Part shown: positions 44,833 to 55,100 of the stretch, piece after piece
Numbering within the stretch: position 1 is the first letter of the stretch
Layout: every line of letters begins with the position of its first letter
Source: Prosthecobacter sp.
Lineage (GTDB): Bacteria > Verrucomicrobiota > Verrucomicrobiia > Verrucomicrobiales > Verrucomicrobiaceae
Length of the DNA: 64,000 nt
Direction of reading: 5' to 3'
NCBI RefSeq assembly: GCF_014879935.1
Contig: NZ_JACSRD010000146.1
Coordinates: 62,001-126,000, forward strand
Position numbers and translations under genes: made by a program
The notes under the pieces: generated by a model
Databases searched by the model: none
What the model was told of the DNA's origin: nothing
Seen by the model: the letters and a program-made list of their open reading frames with translations, nothing else

Positions 44833-46302
44833 ATGACAAAAATCACTCCCGCGCTTCGGACGGTCGCGTTCTGCCTGCTCGGTGGCGTGTCTTTGGCCGC
44901 GGCAGACGAGCGAAAGCCGAACGTCCTCTTCATCGCCATCGACGATCTGTCGAACGCGCTCGGTTGTTATGGCGATCCGGTGGCCAAAACGCCTCATATG
45001 GACCGTCTCGCGGCCTCGGGCGTGCGGTTTGACCGTGCCTACAATCAGATCCCGCTCTGCAATCCCAGCCGCGCGTCGTTGATGACCGGCCGCAGACCGG
45101 ATGCCACGCAGGTGTACGACCTCGACCGCCATTTCCGTGCGGCGTTGCCGGATGTGGTCACGCTGCCGCAGCTTTTCAAAAACAACGGCTGGTTCACCGC
45201 CCGCGTCGGGAAGATCTACCACTACGACGTGCCCAAAGGCATCGGCACCGACGGGCTCGATGACCAACCGTCATGGCAGGTCGTCGTGAATCCAAAAGGC
45301 CGCGATGTGGTGGACGAAGACAAGATCACCAACCCGACGCCCGCGAAGCCCGTCAGCGCCGCTCTGAGCTGGCTCGCCGCCGATGGTGCCGACGAGGAGC
45401 AAACCGACGGCATGATCGCCAGCGAGGCCATCAAGCTCCTCAAACAGCATCGCGACGAGCCGTTCTTCCTCGGTGTCGGTTTCTTCCGCCCGCACACACC
45501 TTTCGTCGCGCCGAAGAAGTACTTCGACATGCATCCGCTTGAAGCGATGCGCCTGCCTTATGCGCCGCCTGATGATCGTGCGGACATTCCCGTGCCCGCG
45601 TTTGCACATAACAACCCGATTCCAAACTACGGACTCGACGAACTCACCTGCCGCAGGGCGATGCAGGCCTACCATGCCTGCGTTTCGTTCGTGGACGCGC
45701 AGGTGGGTCGTCTGCTCGATGCGCTGGACCGCCTCAAACTCGCCGACCGCACCATCATCGTGCTATGGAGCGATCACGGCTATCATCTCGGCGAGCACAA
45801 CGGCATCTGGCAGAAGCGCACGCTGTTTGAAGAAGGTGCGCGGGCTCCGCTCATCATCCGTGCGCCAGCGGCGAAGGGAAATGGCCGGGAATGCCCCCGC
45901 GTTGTCGAGTTCGTGGACATTTTTCCCACTGTCGCCGGATTCGCCGCGCTGCCGCTCCCAGCCGGACTGCATGGCCGCAGCCTGGTCCCGCTGCTGAACG
46001 ACCCGCTGATGGAATGGGACGGCGCCGCCATCACCCAGATTCTGCGTCCCGCCGACGACCGGCTGCCGCAGCAGGTCATGGGCCGCAGCATCCGCACCGA
46101 ACGCTGGCGCTACACCGAGTGGAACGGCGGAACCGACGGCATCGAGCTCTACGACCACCGCGACGACCCGCATGAGTTCCGCAATCGTGCCCAAAACCCG
46201 GACCCCGAGGCAGAAGCCGCCATGAAACGGCTTCACGCTCAGTTTCGAGATCGCGCCTCGCCAAATCCTCCGGCATCTCCGGTCAACCCGAAGCGCTTGT
46301 AA
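44833..46302 (+). CDS. Iduronate-2-sulfatase-like secreted sulfatase
   Basis: Starts at the ATG at 44833 with a signal peptide ending SLAAA; 489 residues. The metal site is in [11 protein letters not shown], the formylglycine cysteine is C76 in CNPSRAS, and [11 protein letters not shown] follows. That last segment is typical of iduronate-2-sulfatase relatives. [14 protein letters not shown] and [11 protein letters not shown] are also diagnostic of this subgroup. It would remove sulfate from uronic-acid-containing polysaccharides outside the cytoplasm. The stop codon overlaps a possible start of the DUF1593 gene (TAATG), consistent with an operon. Confidence 0.93.
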   Translation: MTKITPALRTVAFCLLGGVSLAAADERKPNVLFIAIDDLSNALGCYGDPVAKTPHMDRLAASGVRFDRAYNQIPLCNPSRASLMTGRRPDATQVYDLDRHFRAALPDVVTLPQLFKNNGWFTARVGKIYHYDVPKGIGTDGLDDQPSWQVVVNPKGRDVVDEDKITNPTPAKPVSAALSWLAADGADEEQTDGMIASEAIKLLKQHRDEPFFLGVGFFRPHTPFVAPKKYFDMHPLEAMRLPYAPPDDRADIPVPAFAHNNPIPNYGLDELTCRRAMQAYHACVSFVDAQVGRLLDALDRLKLADRTIIVLWSDHGYHLGEHNGIWQKRTLFEEGARAPLIIRAPAAKGNGRECPRVVEFVDIFPTVAGFAALPLPAGLHGRSLVPLLNDPLMEWDGAAITQILRPADDRLPQQVMGRSIRTERWRYTEWNGGTDGIELYDHRDDPHEFRNRAQNPDPEAEAAMKRLHAQFRDRASPNPPASPVNPKRL

Positions 46303-47345
46303 TGCCGTTCAAAGTCCAATCCAGATCCATCATGATTGTTCGAGTCATCCTCAGCCTCCTTGCCATGGCCTCCGCATCCTTTGGTGGTCAGCGTCCTCGT
46401 CTCGCCATCCTGACTGACATTGGCGGCGATCCGGATGACCAGCAGTCGATGGTGCGACTCATGGTGTATGCGAACGAGTTCGACATCGAACTGTTGCTGG
46501 CGAGCGCGGCTGGAACGCCGGGCGAGTTGAAGGAGGCGGTGACGAAGGCGGAGCTGATCCGCGAGATCATCGGCGGTTATGAGAAGGTGCTGCCAAATCT
46601 CAAGAAACATGCGGTCGGATGGCCGGAAGCGGAGGCGTTGCGCAAGTGCGTGAAGTCCGGCAATCCTCATCGTGGCCGCGAAAACATCGGTGAAGGCCAC
46701 GACAGCGAAGGTTCGCGTGAACTGGTGCGGCTGATCGACGCAGGAACGGCGGAGCGGCCTCTGAATGTGGCGATCTGGGGTGGCCAGACGGATTTTGCGC
46801 AGGCTCTGTGGCGGGTGAAGAAGGATCGCGGCCTGGATGGCCTGGCGACATTCGCGAAGAGGGTGCGCGTGTATGACATCAATGATCAGGATCGCATCGC
46901 CGACTGGATGCGCGTCGAGTTTCCCGGGCTGAACTACATCCTGGCGAAGGCGCCGGAGGGGCGAGACAAACGCGAGGGCACCTATCGCGGCGTTTATCTC
47001 ACTGGCGATGAATCCCTGACCGGCGCAGCGTGGATCGAGGCGAATGTGAAGTCGCGAGGGCCGCTGGGGACCTTGTATCCGATGAAAACGTCCACCGCGC
47101 CGAATCCGAATCGCTGCATGAAGGAGGGCGACACGCCGTCGTGGTTCTTCTTTCTCCCGCTCGGAGGCAACGATCCGGCTGATCCGACGAAACCCGGCTG
47201 GGGCGGCCAGTTCCGGCGGGAAGCCGACGGCTGGTGGCGTGATCTGCCGGCGAAGGAAGGTTTTGACCCGCGTAGCACGGTGACGCGCTGGCGTGGTGAT
47301 TTTCAGGCCGACTTCGCGAAGCGCATGACTTGGTGTGTGGAATGA
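46302..47345 (+). CDS. DUF1593 secreted nucleoside-hydrolase-like protein
   Basis: Called from the ATG at 46302, which overlaps the preceding stop (TAATG), giving 347 residues. An alternative ATG at 46332 gives 337 residues and a tighter signal peptide (MIVRVILSLLAMASASFGG). The metal-binding motif TDIGGDPDDQQSMVR matches the aspartate cluster of the inosine-uridine nucleoside hydrolase fold. LNVAIWGGQTDFAQALW is also conserved in DUF1593. Substrates of DUF1593 proteins are unproven; a glycoside of some kind is likely. Its neighbours (sulfatase before, DUF1080 after) suggest a shared carbohydrate pathway. Confidence 0.9.
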   Translation: MPFKVQSRSIMIVRVILSLLAMASASFGGQRPRLAILTDIGGDPDDQQSMVRLMVYANEFDIELLLASAAGTPGELKEAVTKAELIREIIGGYEKVLPNLKKHAVGWPEAEALRKCVKSGNPHRGRENIGEGHDSEGSRELVRLIDAGTAERPLNVAIWGGQTDFAQALWRVKKDRGLDGLATFAKRVRVYDINDQDRIADWMRVEFPGLNYILAKAPEGRDKREGTYRGVYLTGDESLTGAAWIEANVKSRGPLGTLYPMKTSTAPNPNRCMKEGDTPSWFFFLPLGGNDPADPTKPGWGGQFRREADGWWRDLPAKEGFDPRSTVTRWRGDFQADFAKRMTWCVE

Positions 47346-47352
47346 GTCATCG

Positions 47353-48309
47353 ATGATCATGATCCGATTGCTGCTGATTCTCCTCACCACCTCGTTGTCC
47401 GCCCAGGACGCGCTCACCGGCCAATGGTCGCTCGATCTGCCCAAGGATGAGAAAGGCTGGCTCTCCGTCGAGCAGGACAAGGTCGAACTCATGTGGGGCG
47501 TCGGTTCGGCGAGGCCGCTGGACTCGTTCGAGCGGCAAAACGGCACGCTGAGCTTCGACAAGGCCATCAAACGACCGCTCGCGCCGAAGGAGGAGCCTGC
47601 GGTGAAGTATCGCATCACGATGACGGCGGAAGGCGAAGCAATGCGTGGATCAATGCAGCCTGAAAACGGCCTCGCAGTCGTCTTTTCCGGCAAAAAGCAG
47701 CCACCGATGCCTCCGCCGCCTGATTTGTCGAAGGTCGTGTTTGGCGAACCCATCACGCTCTTCAACGGACGTGATCTCACGGGCTGGCGTGTCAGCAATC
47801 CGGCCAAAAAGAACGGCTGGAGCGCGCGTGACGGCTTTTTGACCAACGACACACCGAAGACGGACTTCAGCGCCTATGGCGAGCACACGAACCTGCGCAC
47901 CGAGGCCGAGTTTGAGGACTTCCAGCTTCACATTGAGTATCGCCTGCCGCCCGAGACCGGTGGGAACAGCGGCATCTACCTGCGCGGCATGTATGAAGTG
48001 CAGGTGACGCATCGCGACAGCAAGATGCAGGGCATCAACGGTCCTGGTGCGGTCTTTGGCCGCATCACACCGACGCACAACGCGGGCAAACCGGCAGGCG
48101 AGTGGGATGTGCTCGACATCACGCTTGTAGATCGTCACGTCACCGTCGTGCTCAATGGCGACAAGGTCATCGACAACCAGCCTGTTCCCGGCTGCACCGG
48201 CGGCGCGTTGAAGAGTGATGTCACCCAACCCGGCCCCATCTACTTGCAAGGCGACCACACCAGCGTGCAATATCGCAACCTCATTCTTCGTCCCGCCCGC
48301 CAGCCATGA
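47353..48309 (+). CDS. DUF1080 (3-keto-disaccharide hydrolase-type) secreted protein
   Basis: Starts at the ATG at 47353, seven bases after DUF1593 ends; 318 residues with a signal peptide ending SLSA. Residues about 20-115 form a beta-rich N-terminal domain. The DUF1080 domain begins with [13 protein letters not shown] near residue 135 and includes [16 protein letters not shown] and [10 protein letters not shown]. This jelly-roll domain has been linked to cleavage of 3-keto-glycosides. The sulfatase-DUF1593-DUF1080 cluster suggests stepwise breakdown of a modified saccharide. Its stop overlaps the next gene's start (ATGA). Confidence 0.92.
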   Translation: MIMIRLLLILLTTSLSAQDALTGQWSLDLPKDEKGWLSVEQDKVELMWGVGSARPLDSFERQNGTLSFDKAIKRPLAPKEEPAVKYRITMTAEGEAMRGSMQPENGLAVVFSGKKQPPMPPPPDLSKVVFGEPITLFNGRDLTGWRVSNPAKKNGWSARDGFLTNDTPKTDFSAYGEHTNLRTEAEFEDFQLHIEYRLPPETGGNSGIYLRGMYEVQVTHRDSKMQGINGPGAVFGRITPTHNAGKPAGEWDVLDITLVDRHVTVVLNGDKVIDNQPVPGCTGGALKSDVTQPGPIYLQGDHTSVQYRNLILRPARQP

Positions 48310-49178
48310 AATCTCTTCTCTGCCTTCTCCTTCTCTCTGCGGTGTCATCTTTTGCCGCCGATGTTGAAGCACTCAAGAAACTCGGCGCGAAGGTCACGGA
48401 AACCGGTGGTGTCGTCACGCAGGTGCAGGTGAAGTGCGATGCGTTCACCGAGGCGGATTTCAAAACGCTCGGAAGCTTCACGACGATCAAGGATCTCTCG
48501 ATCAGCGGCAAAACGATCACCGACAGCACGATCGCGTTGCTCACCGGGCTCACGGAGCTCGAACGACTCAGCACCGACGGCATCCAGCTCACCGACGCGG
48601 GCTACAAGCACTTTGCCGCGTTTCAGAAGCTCAAGACGCTCGCGTTTTTCCATCCCGCGTTTCGCTCGAAGGACTTCACCGGCAGCGGATTGATTGAATT
48701 GAAGGCACTGCCAAAGCTGGAGAATCTGACCTTCGCCGGATCGACGGCCGGGGATGTCGCGCTGGAGGCCATCGGGCAGCTCACGCAGTTGAAAGGGTTC
48801 CGCACCTGGCACACGGCGCAGACACAGGCGGGCAATGCGCATCTCGCAAAGCTGTCTCTGACCTCGCTCCGCATGGGCCAGCGTTTGCCCGAATGGGGCA
48901 AGGATTCGCCCGCGAGCTTCGATGAATCGACGATGGAGGTGATCGCGCAGATCAAGACGCTCGAATCCCTCGAACTCACCGAGGCGCGTCTCAGCGCGAA
49001 GATCATTCCGCAGCTCAAATCGCTGCCGAAGCTGACCAAACTCAAGATCGAGACCGTGGACATCTTTGAAGCCGATGTGGAGGCGATCAAGGCGGCGCTG
49101 CCGAACTGCAAAGTCGATTTCAAACCGATGACCGAGGCCGAGAAGGAGGCCCTTCTTGCGAAGAAGCTGCGGCTTTGA
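48306..49178 (+). CDS. Secreted leucine-rich-repeat-like protein
   Basis: A 290-residue protein starting at an ATG that overlaps the DUF1080 stop. A signal peptide ([15 protein letters not shown]) is followed by irregular leucine-rich repeats of about 22-25 residues: [33 protein letters not shown] and [11 protein letters not shown] mark successive units. LRR solenoids bind proteins or glycans, and this one likely has a binding rather than catalytic role. Its convergent end directly abuts the sensor-kinase stop at 49179. Confidence 0.85.
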   Translation: MKSLLCLLLLSAVSSFAADVEALKKLGAKVTETGGVVTQVQVKCDAFTEADFKTLGSFTTIKDLSISGKTITDSTIALLTGLTELERLSTDGIQLTDAGYKHFAAFQKLKTLAFFHPAFRSKDFTGSGLIELKALPKLENLTFAGSTAGDVALEAIGQLTQLKGFRTWHTAQTQAGNAHLAKLSLTSLRMGQRLPEWGKDSPASFDESTMEVIAQIKTLESLELTEARLSAKIIPQLKSLPKLTKLKIETVDIFEADVEAIKAALPNCKVDFKPMTEAEKEALLAKKLRL

Positions 49179-51320
49179 TCAGGCTGGTAGTCTGACGTTC
49201 GCGATCAAGGTGGTGCCGCCTGTGGGCTTGCTTTGGATCGTGAGACTGCCACCGAGGCGTTTCATGCGCTCCTTCATGCCCTGGACGCCGAAGTGGCCCT
49301 GCTGAATGCCAGGAACGGTGTCGGGATCGAAGCCGCGGCCGTCATCATGGATGGCCAGGGTGACGACGGTGTCCTGACAGGAGAGTTTCAGGGTGATGTG
49401 CTTCGGCTGGGCGTGCTTCAGGGCATTGGTGATGGCCTCCTGGGCGATGAGCAGCAGGTTCCCGGCGATGTCGTCGGGGACGTGCGGCAGCGAGCATTCG
49501 CCTGCGACCGTGATCCGGGTGGCGATGCCGAGAGAGCGGTCGTCGGCGATGCGTTGGAGCGCGGCGGCGAGGCTGCCGCCTTCGAGCAGGTGCGTGCGGA
49601 GGTTGAAAACGCTGCGCTGCACATCCTCGCGGCTGCGGGCGAGGAGCTGGCGTGCGAGATCGAGGTGATAGGCGCTTTTTTCCGGCTGCCCGACACGCAG
49701 ATCATCCGCGGCCTCGAGCTGCATGGCCATGCCGGTGAGGGTTTGGGCCATCGTGTCATGCAGATCGGCGGCGAGACGCGTGCGCTCGCGTTGAACGGCT
49801 AGAAACTCGACCTCCGCATCGCGTCGTGCGCGGGTTTCCTCGGCAAGCTGGCGGCTGCGGACGTTGACGAGATGGCGCAGCACGCGCACCCAAATCAAAG
49901 CGAGCAGCAGAATGACCAGCGTGATGCCGAGGGCGATGGCGAGGCGGCGCACGTTCCACCACGGTGCCGCGGCGATGACACGCACATCACCGGCATTGCG
50001 CAGCAGGAGTTCGATCGCGGTGGGGCTGAATCCCTTGTCCGGCACGAGGCGCTCGCGCTGGAAAGTCGTGCGGCAGACGCCGGTGATGGACAGTTCGGCT
50101 CCGGTCAGGAGCGCATCGAGCGTGCCATGGGGGTGTGCCTCCGGCAGGCTGGCGCGGATGAGTTCGCCATCGCACTCGAAGAACAGGTGGACGGGGTTCC
50201 CGGCCACATGCTGGAGGCTGATCATGCGGCCGCGCAGCGTGACGAGGCGGCCGTCGTAGTCCTCGACATACGAGCCGCTGCGGCCGAGGCGCACGCCGCG
50301 GATTTGCGCCAGGGTGGCCGGCGCTGGTGGCGGCGGTGTGCCGGATGACTTCACCCGCAGCAGCGCCTCCTCCATTTCAGCGTAGTAGTGGGGCGTGGCG
50401 ATGAACCCTGCCGCCTCAATGACGGAACCCAGCGCGAAGGCGTCTTCCTGCCGTGTCTGCACACGGACACCGCGACTGCCATGCTGCAGGTAGAGAAACC
50501 GGCCGGGCTCGATGTAGGTGAGCACACCCGTGATGCGCCGCAGATGCAGCGGATCGAACGAGGCGTGGAAGCCGGAGATTTTTTCCAGCGGCACCAGCGG
50601 CGCGGAGAATGGATCGGCGATGCCGGGTTTGAGGATCGCGATGTCGGAGGAGTCGGTGGACTGGATGCGCACGCCGACGAGTTCGCCGCGGGAGTTGAAG
50701 CTGGGGCCGCAGACGCCGGTGACTTTCACCTCGGCGTCGAGGTAGCGTTCAGGCCGGGTGTCTGTGCCAAGATCGAAGTGCCAGAAGAAGGCGCGGCCGC
50801 CGAGGGTGGAAAGGGTGAATTGGAGCACGGGTTCGTCGCGGTAGGTTCTGGCCCTCTCGACGACTTGCACGACTCCGGAGAGCGAGACGCGCTGGCTGTC
50901 GTGAAATCCGGTGTTCAGCTCCGCCAGAGTCACGGGAACGGCGGGCGGCAGCGCACGCCGGCCGATGATGCGGGCGCGTTGCGGCCAGATGGTGGAGGCA
51001 AAGTGCCCCAGGCCGCTCACACCGGTGATTTCGATGACATCGCCCACGTTCATGGCAGGAAGCGGCTGCTGGAGGAACTTCAGCTTCACATCCTCGTTGG
51101 TCGAAACCCACACCCCGGCATCATCGTGCACGACGAAACCGTTCCCGCCGGCGTCGATCCGGGTCACCACGCCCGTCACTTCCACGGGAATGGCCGTGGC
51201 GGCCTCCTCGCGGGTGAGCAGGCGGATTTCGGAGCAACTGCGCAGGACCTGCGGGGCCGTCTGGGCCACGACCGGACCGCAAAAGCCCAGGATGGCGCAG
51301 ACGATGACGCGGGGTGACAT
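49179..51320 (-). CDS. Membrane sensor histidine kinase with periplasmic OB-fold domains (HisKA_3)
   Basis: Starts at the ATG at 51320; a signal-peptide-like N-terminus (VIVCAILGFCGPVVA) exports the sensor part; 713 residues. The periplasmic region (about 25-455) contains several OB-fold-like strands such as VEVTGVVTRIDAGGNGFVV, RRITGVLTYIEPGRFLYL and VTLRGRMISLQHV. One membrane helix lies at about 458-480. The HisKA_3 phosphoacceptor is in AADLHDTMAQTL. The HATPase_c domain has QEAITNALKHAQ and DDGRGFD. The kinase diverges from the response regulator at 51424, its probable partner. The second PEP-CTERM repeat gene lies just beyond that regulator. The OB-fold sensor could recognise a nucleic acid, glycan or peptide; this is unknown. 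Confidence 0.92.
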   Translation of the reverse strand: MSPRVIVCAILGFCGPVVAQTAPQVLRSCSEIRLLTREEAATAIPVEVTGVVTRIDAGGNGFVVHDDAGVWVSTNEDVKLKFLQQPLPAMNVGDVIEITGVSGLGHFASTIWPQRARIIGRRALPPAVPVTLAELNTGFHDSQRVSLSGVVQVVERARTYRDEPVLQFTLSTLGGRAFFWHFDLGTDTRPERYLDAEVKVTGVCGPSFNSRGELVGVRIQSTDSSDIAILKPGIADPFSAPLVPLEKISGFHASFDPLHLRRITGVLTYIEPGRFLYLQHGSRGVRVQTRQEDAFALGSVIEAAGFIATPHYYAEMEEALLRVKSSGTPPPPAPATLAQIRGVRLGRSGSYVEDYDGRLVTLRGRMISLQHVAGNPVHLFFECDGELIRASLPEAHPHGTLDALLTGAELSITGVCRTTFQRERLVPDKGFSPTAIELLLRNAGDVRVIAAAPWWNVRRLAIALGITLVILLLALIWVRVLRHLVNVRSRQLAEETRARRDAEVEFLAVQRERTRLAADLHDTMAQTLTGMAMQLEAADDLRVGQPEKSAYHLDLARQLLARSREDVQRSVFNLRTHLLEGGSLAAALQRIADDRSLGIATRITVAGECSLPHVPDDIAGNLLLIAQEAITNALKHAQPKHITLKLSCQDTVVTLAIHDDGRGFDPDTVPGIQQGHFGVQGMKERMKRLGGSLTIQSKPTGGTTLIANVRLPA

Positions 51321-51423
51321 GCGCGGCGAGCCTAGAGTGCGCGGCTGTGGGTGGCAAGGAGCAGCCATATCGCCGGATCGGGCAATGGAAGGCGCCGCGG
51401 TTTGATGGTATCACAGCGAACTC

Positions 51424-52056
51424 ATGCCTCCGCGAACTGCCATCCGAATCATGCTGGTGGACGATCATTCCATCGTCCGCATGGGACTGGTGACGCTGCT
51501 TTCGAGCGAGCAGGATCTGCTCGTCGTGGCCGAGGCGGATGACGGGATGCAGGCGGTGAAACTGCACGCCGAGGCGCGGCCGGATGTGACGCTGCTGGAT
51601 CTGCGGATGCCGGGCGGCATCGACGGCATAGAGACGCTGAAACGAGTTCGCGAGCAATCCCCCGAGGCGAAGGTGATCGTGCTGACGACCTCGGAGTTCG
51701 ACGAGGACGTTCTGAGGTCGGTGGAGGGCGGTGCGGCGGGTTATTTGTCGAAAAACGTGAGCCGTGCCGACTTGGCGGCGGCGATTCGTCAGGTGCACGG
51801 CGGTGGGAGCTGCCTGCCCGCGCGGCTGGCGCAGCGCATGGATGAGTGGGCACAGCGGCGGCAGCTCACGGGGCGCGAGCTCGAGGTGCTGGAGTTCATG
51901 CGCCGGGGGCTTTCGAACCGGGACATCGGAAGGGCGCTGGAAATCAGCGAGCACACGGCCAAGGCCCACGTCTGCGCCATTTTGGGCAAGCTGGGCGCGG
52001 CAGACCGGGCCGAGGCGGTGAACATCGCCTTCGAACGCGGGCTGGTGCGGGCATAG
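51424..52056 (+). CDS. NarL/FixJ-family response regulator
   Basis: A 210-residue regulator. The receiver domain has D13/D14, phosphoacceptor D59 (VTLLDLRMPGG), switch Thr T88 and Lys K110. The LuxR-type helix-turn-helix covers about 140-200 (LTGRELEVLEFMRRGLSNRDI). It is divergent from the OB-fold sensor kinase, with a 103-base intergenic region. It is upstream of, and codirectional with, the second PEP-CTERM repeat gene, 48 bases away. Copies of TCGGGYAA before this gene and again before the PEP-CTERM gene are candidate binding sites. Confidence 0.93.
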   Translation: MPPRTAIRIMLVDDHSIVRMGLVTLLSSEQDLLVVAEADDGMQAVKLHAEARPDVTLLDLRMPGGIDGIETLKRVREQSPEAKVIVLTTSEFDEDVLRSVEGGAAGYLSKNVSRADLAAAIRQVHGGGSCLPARLAQRMDEWAQRRQLTGRELEVLEFMRRGLSNRDIGRALEISEHTAKAHVCAILGKLGAADRAEAVNIAFERGLVRA

Positions 52057-52059
52057 CCA

Positions 52060-52086
52060 GATCGGGTAATAGCCGTTTCGGGCAAA
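52060..52086 (+). promoter_or_regulatory. Direct repeat of TCGGGYAA before the second PEP-CTERM gene
   Basis: TCGGGTAA (52062-52069) and TCGGGCAA (52078-52085) are 16 bases apart in the short gap after the response-regulator gene. A third copy (51378-51385) precedes that gene itself. They may be binding sites for the regulator. Confidence 0.35.
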
Positions 52087-52104
52087 AATGGTCAGGATGG
52101 CCGG

Positions 52105-55100
52105 ATGCGCGCTTCCAACCTCACGCGGGTGCACTCGTTTCGTGCCCTTTTCCGGCTTCGGATCCTCGGCCTGCTGCTGTGCTGTGCCGATGCCGGAGCG
52201 GCGACGCTGGTCTGGAACGGCGGAGGCGGTGACGATCTGTGGTCCACGGCGGCGAACTGGTCCGGAACCGCGTTCACGGCCGGTGATGTGCTGCAGTTTG
52301 GCGGCAGCACGCGGCTGGCACCGGTGAACGATCTGGCGGCGGACACGATCATCGGAGGCATCACGTTTCTGAACGACACGAATCCGAATGTCTCGGCCTT
52401 CACGCTCAGCGGAAACCGCGTCACGCTGGGCGGTGACATCGCGACCAGCGCGGGAGCCGGTCCCACCTTCAACGCGACGATCACCGACACGATCGGGTTG
52501 GATCTTCTGCTCAATGCCACGCGAACGATCACCGTGGCCAACAGCGGTGACAAGACACACAACCTGACGATCAGCGGCAGCGTCAGTGACGGCGGTCTTG
52601 GCCACGGATTGACCATCGCGGGCGGAGCCCGGCTGACGCTGGCAGGCGCGAACACTTACAGCGGCGGCACCACGCTCGGCGGCACGGCGGTGGTGGTGCT
52701 CAGTCATGCGAATGCCTTGCCCGGCGGCATCGGCGCGGCGGGCGGCCTGAGCGGGCTGACCTTCGCAGGCGGCATCCTCGGCCTTGGCGCGGGCGATTTC
52801 ACCCGTGGCCTCGGCACGGGCGCGGATCAGGTGCAGTGGACGGGAGCGGGCGGTTTTGCCGCTTTCGGCGCGGATCGTGGGGTAAACATCGGCGGTGCCG
52901 GAGAGACGATGGTGTGGGGCGCGGGCGGCTTCGTGCCTGCGGGCAGCGCCCTGCTGTTCGGCTATGGGAACGGCAGCGACACGCAGGATTCCTCGCACAC
53001 GGTCGATTTCCAGAACCCGATCGATCTGAACGGCGGCACGCGGACCATCACTGTGAACGATGGCAACTCGGGCACCACATCGCTGATCGATGCCGCGCTG
53101 AGCGGAGGCGTCATCAGCGGCACAGGCACCGGCTCACTGATCAAAAACGGCTCCGGCACGCTGAGCCTCACCGCCGCAGGCACCTACACCGGCCAGACTT
53201 TTGTGAATGGCGGCGTCTTGGTGCTGAATCATGTGAACGCGCTGCCCGGCGGCGTCGCAGTCACGGGCGGCACCAGCAATCTGCGCATCGGCGGCGGTGG
53301 TGTGGCGGGCCTCGGCACGGGGAATCTGACTCGGGCGCTCGGCACCGGAGTGGATCAGGTGCAGTGGACCGGCGGCGGTGGTTTTGCCGCGTTCAACGCA
53401 GATCGCATCGTGAACCTCGGCGGCGCGGGTGACACCGTGATCTGGGGGAGCGGCAGTTTCGTGCCGAACGGCTCCTCTCTCTATCTCGGAGCAACGTCCG
53501 CCACCCATACGATCGATTTCCAGAATCCCATCGACCTCGGTTCCGCTGTGCGGACGCTGGAGATCGCCAACGCCGCCGCAGTGAACCTCGACGCCATCAT
53601 CAGCGGTGCCATCGGCGGTTCCGGCGGCCTGACGAAGAACGGCGATGGCACCCTGCTGCTGCAGGCCACGGACAGCAGCTACACGGGGCAGACTTATCTC
53701 GCCGTGAATGTCACCATGATCACCAAGATGGCCGACTACGGCCAGAACAGCTCCATCGGCCAGGGCGAGGCTGGGGTGCCGGTCCTGATTAGCACCCAGT
53801 TCCGCATGGGGACGCTCGAATACATCGGCAGCGGTGACAGCTCCGACCGCAGCTTCCAGCTCGGCACCAGCACCGCGACCCACGGCCAGGGAGGCACGAT
53901 CGCGAACAACGGCACGGGGGCACTGGTCTTCGATGCCCCTGTGTTCAATGTCGCCGTTCCCGGCGTCACCACGGCACGCTCTCTGACGCTGAGCGGCTCA
54001 AACACGGACCTCAACACGATCTCCGGCGTCATTCAGAACACGGACGGCACCACCGGTGTCCTCAGCCTGACCAAGAGCGGCACCGGCACCTGGATTCTCT
54101 CCGGAGCGAACACTTACACCGGCACCACGACCGTGTCAGCCGGTGCGCTGCATCTCAACAGCACCTCCGCCATCGGCACGGGCGGCCTGACTTTGAACAC
54201 GGGATCCATGATCGACAACAGCAGCGGGGCCACGATCACATTGAGCACCCCGAATGTGGTGACGTGGGGCGGGAATTTCGCGTTCGGTGGCACCAACGAC
54301 CTCAGCTTTGCCAACGGCACCACCCTCGCCACCGGCAGCCGTACGATCACGCTGAACGGCACGGGCCGGACGCTCGCATTCGGCCAGCTTTCCATCACGA
54401 ATGCGACCACGATGACCGTGAACGATGCGGGAACGGGGAACAAGCTCGTGCTTGGCGGGCTGGTGCTGGCGGAGAACAACCAGACACGCACGCAAACTTT
54501 CGCCGGCAGCGCTGCCATCGACATCGTCGGCGCGGTGGTGGATGGCACGGGAACAGGCGCGGACGCCCTCAGCTACACCGGCAGCGGCACCCTGAACCTC
54601 GTGGCAAACAACACCTACACCGGTGCCACGACGCTGAACAACACCGCAGGCACGCTCATTCTCGGCGGATCGAGCACCACCTCGCTGGTCACTCTTTCGG
54701 CAGGCACGCTGCACATCAATCATGCCGCCGCCATCGGCAGCGGCACGCTGGACATCAACGCTGGTGCCATCGACAACACGAGCGGGGCCGACATCGTGGT
54801 CGCCACGGCCAATCTGGTCACGCTGGACGGCAATTTCTCCTTCGGCGGCACGAACAGCCTCAGTTTCATCAATGGAACCGCCAGCGCCGGCGGCAGCCGC
54901 ACGGTCACGCTGAATGGCACGGGACGCACGCTCAGCTTCGGCCAGCTCAGTTTCACCAATTCCACCGTTCTCACAGTGACCGACGCCGGCACGGGCAACA
55001 AGCTGGTGCTGGGCGGAGTGGTGCTGGCGGAAAACAACCAGGCGCGCACGCAGACCTTCGCAGGCAACGCCGCCATCGACATCACCGGCCCGATTGTCGA

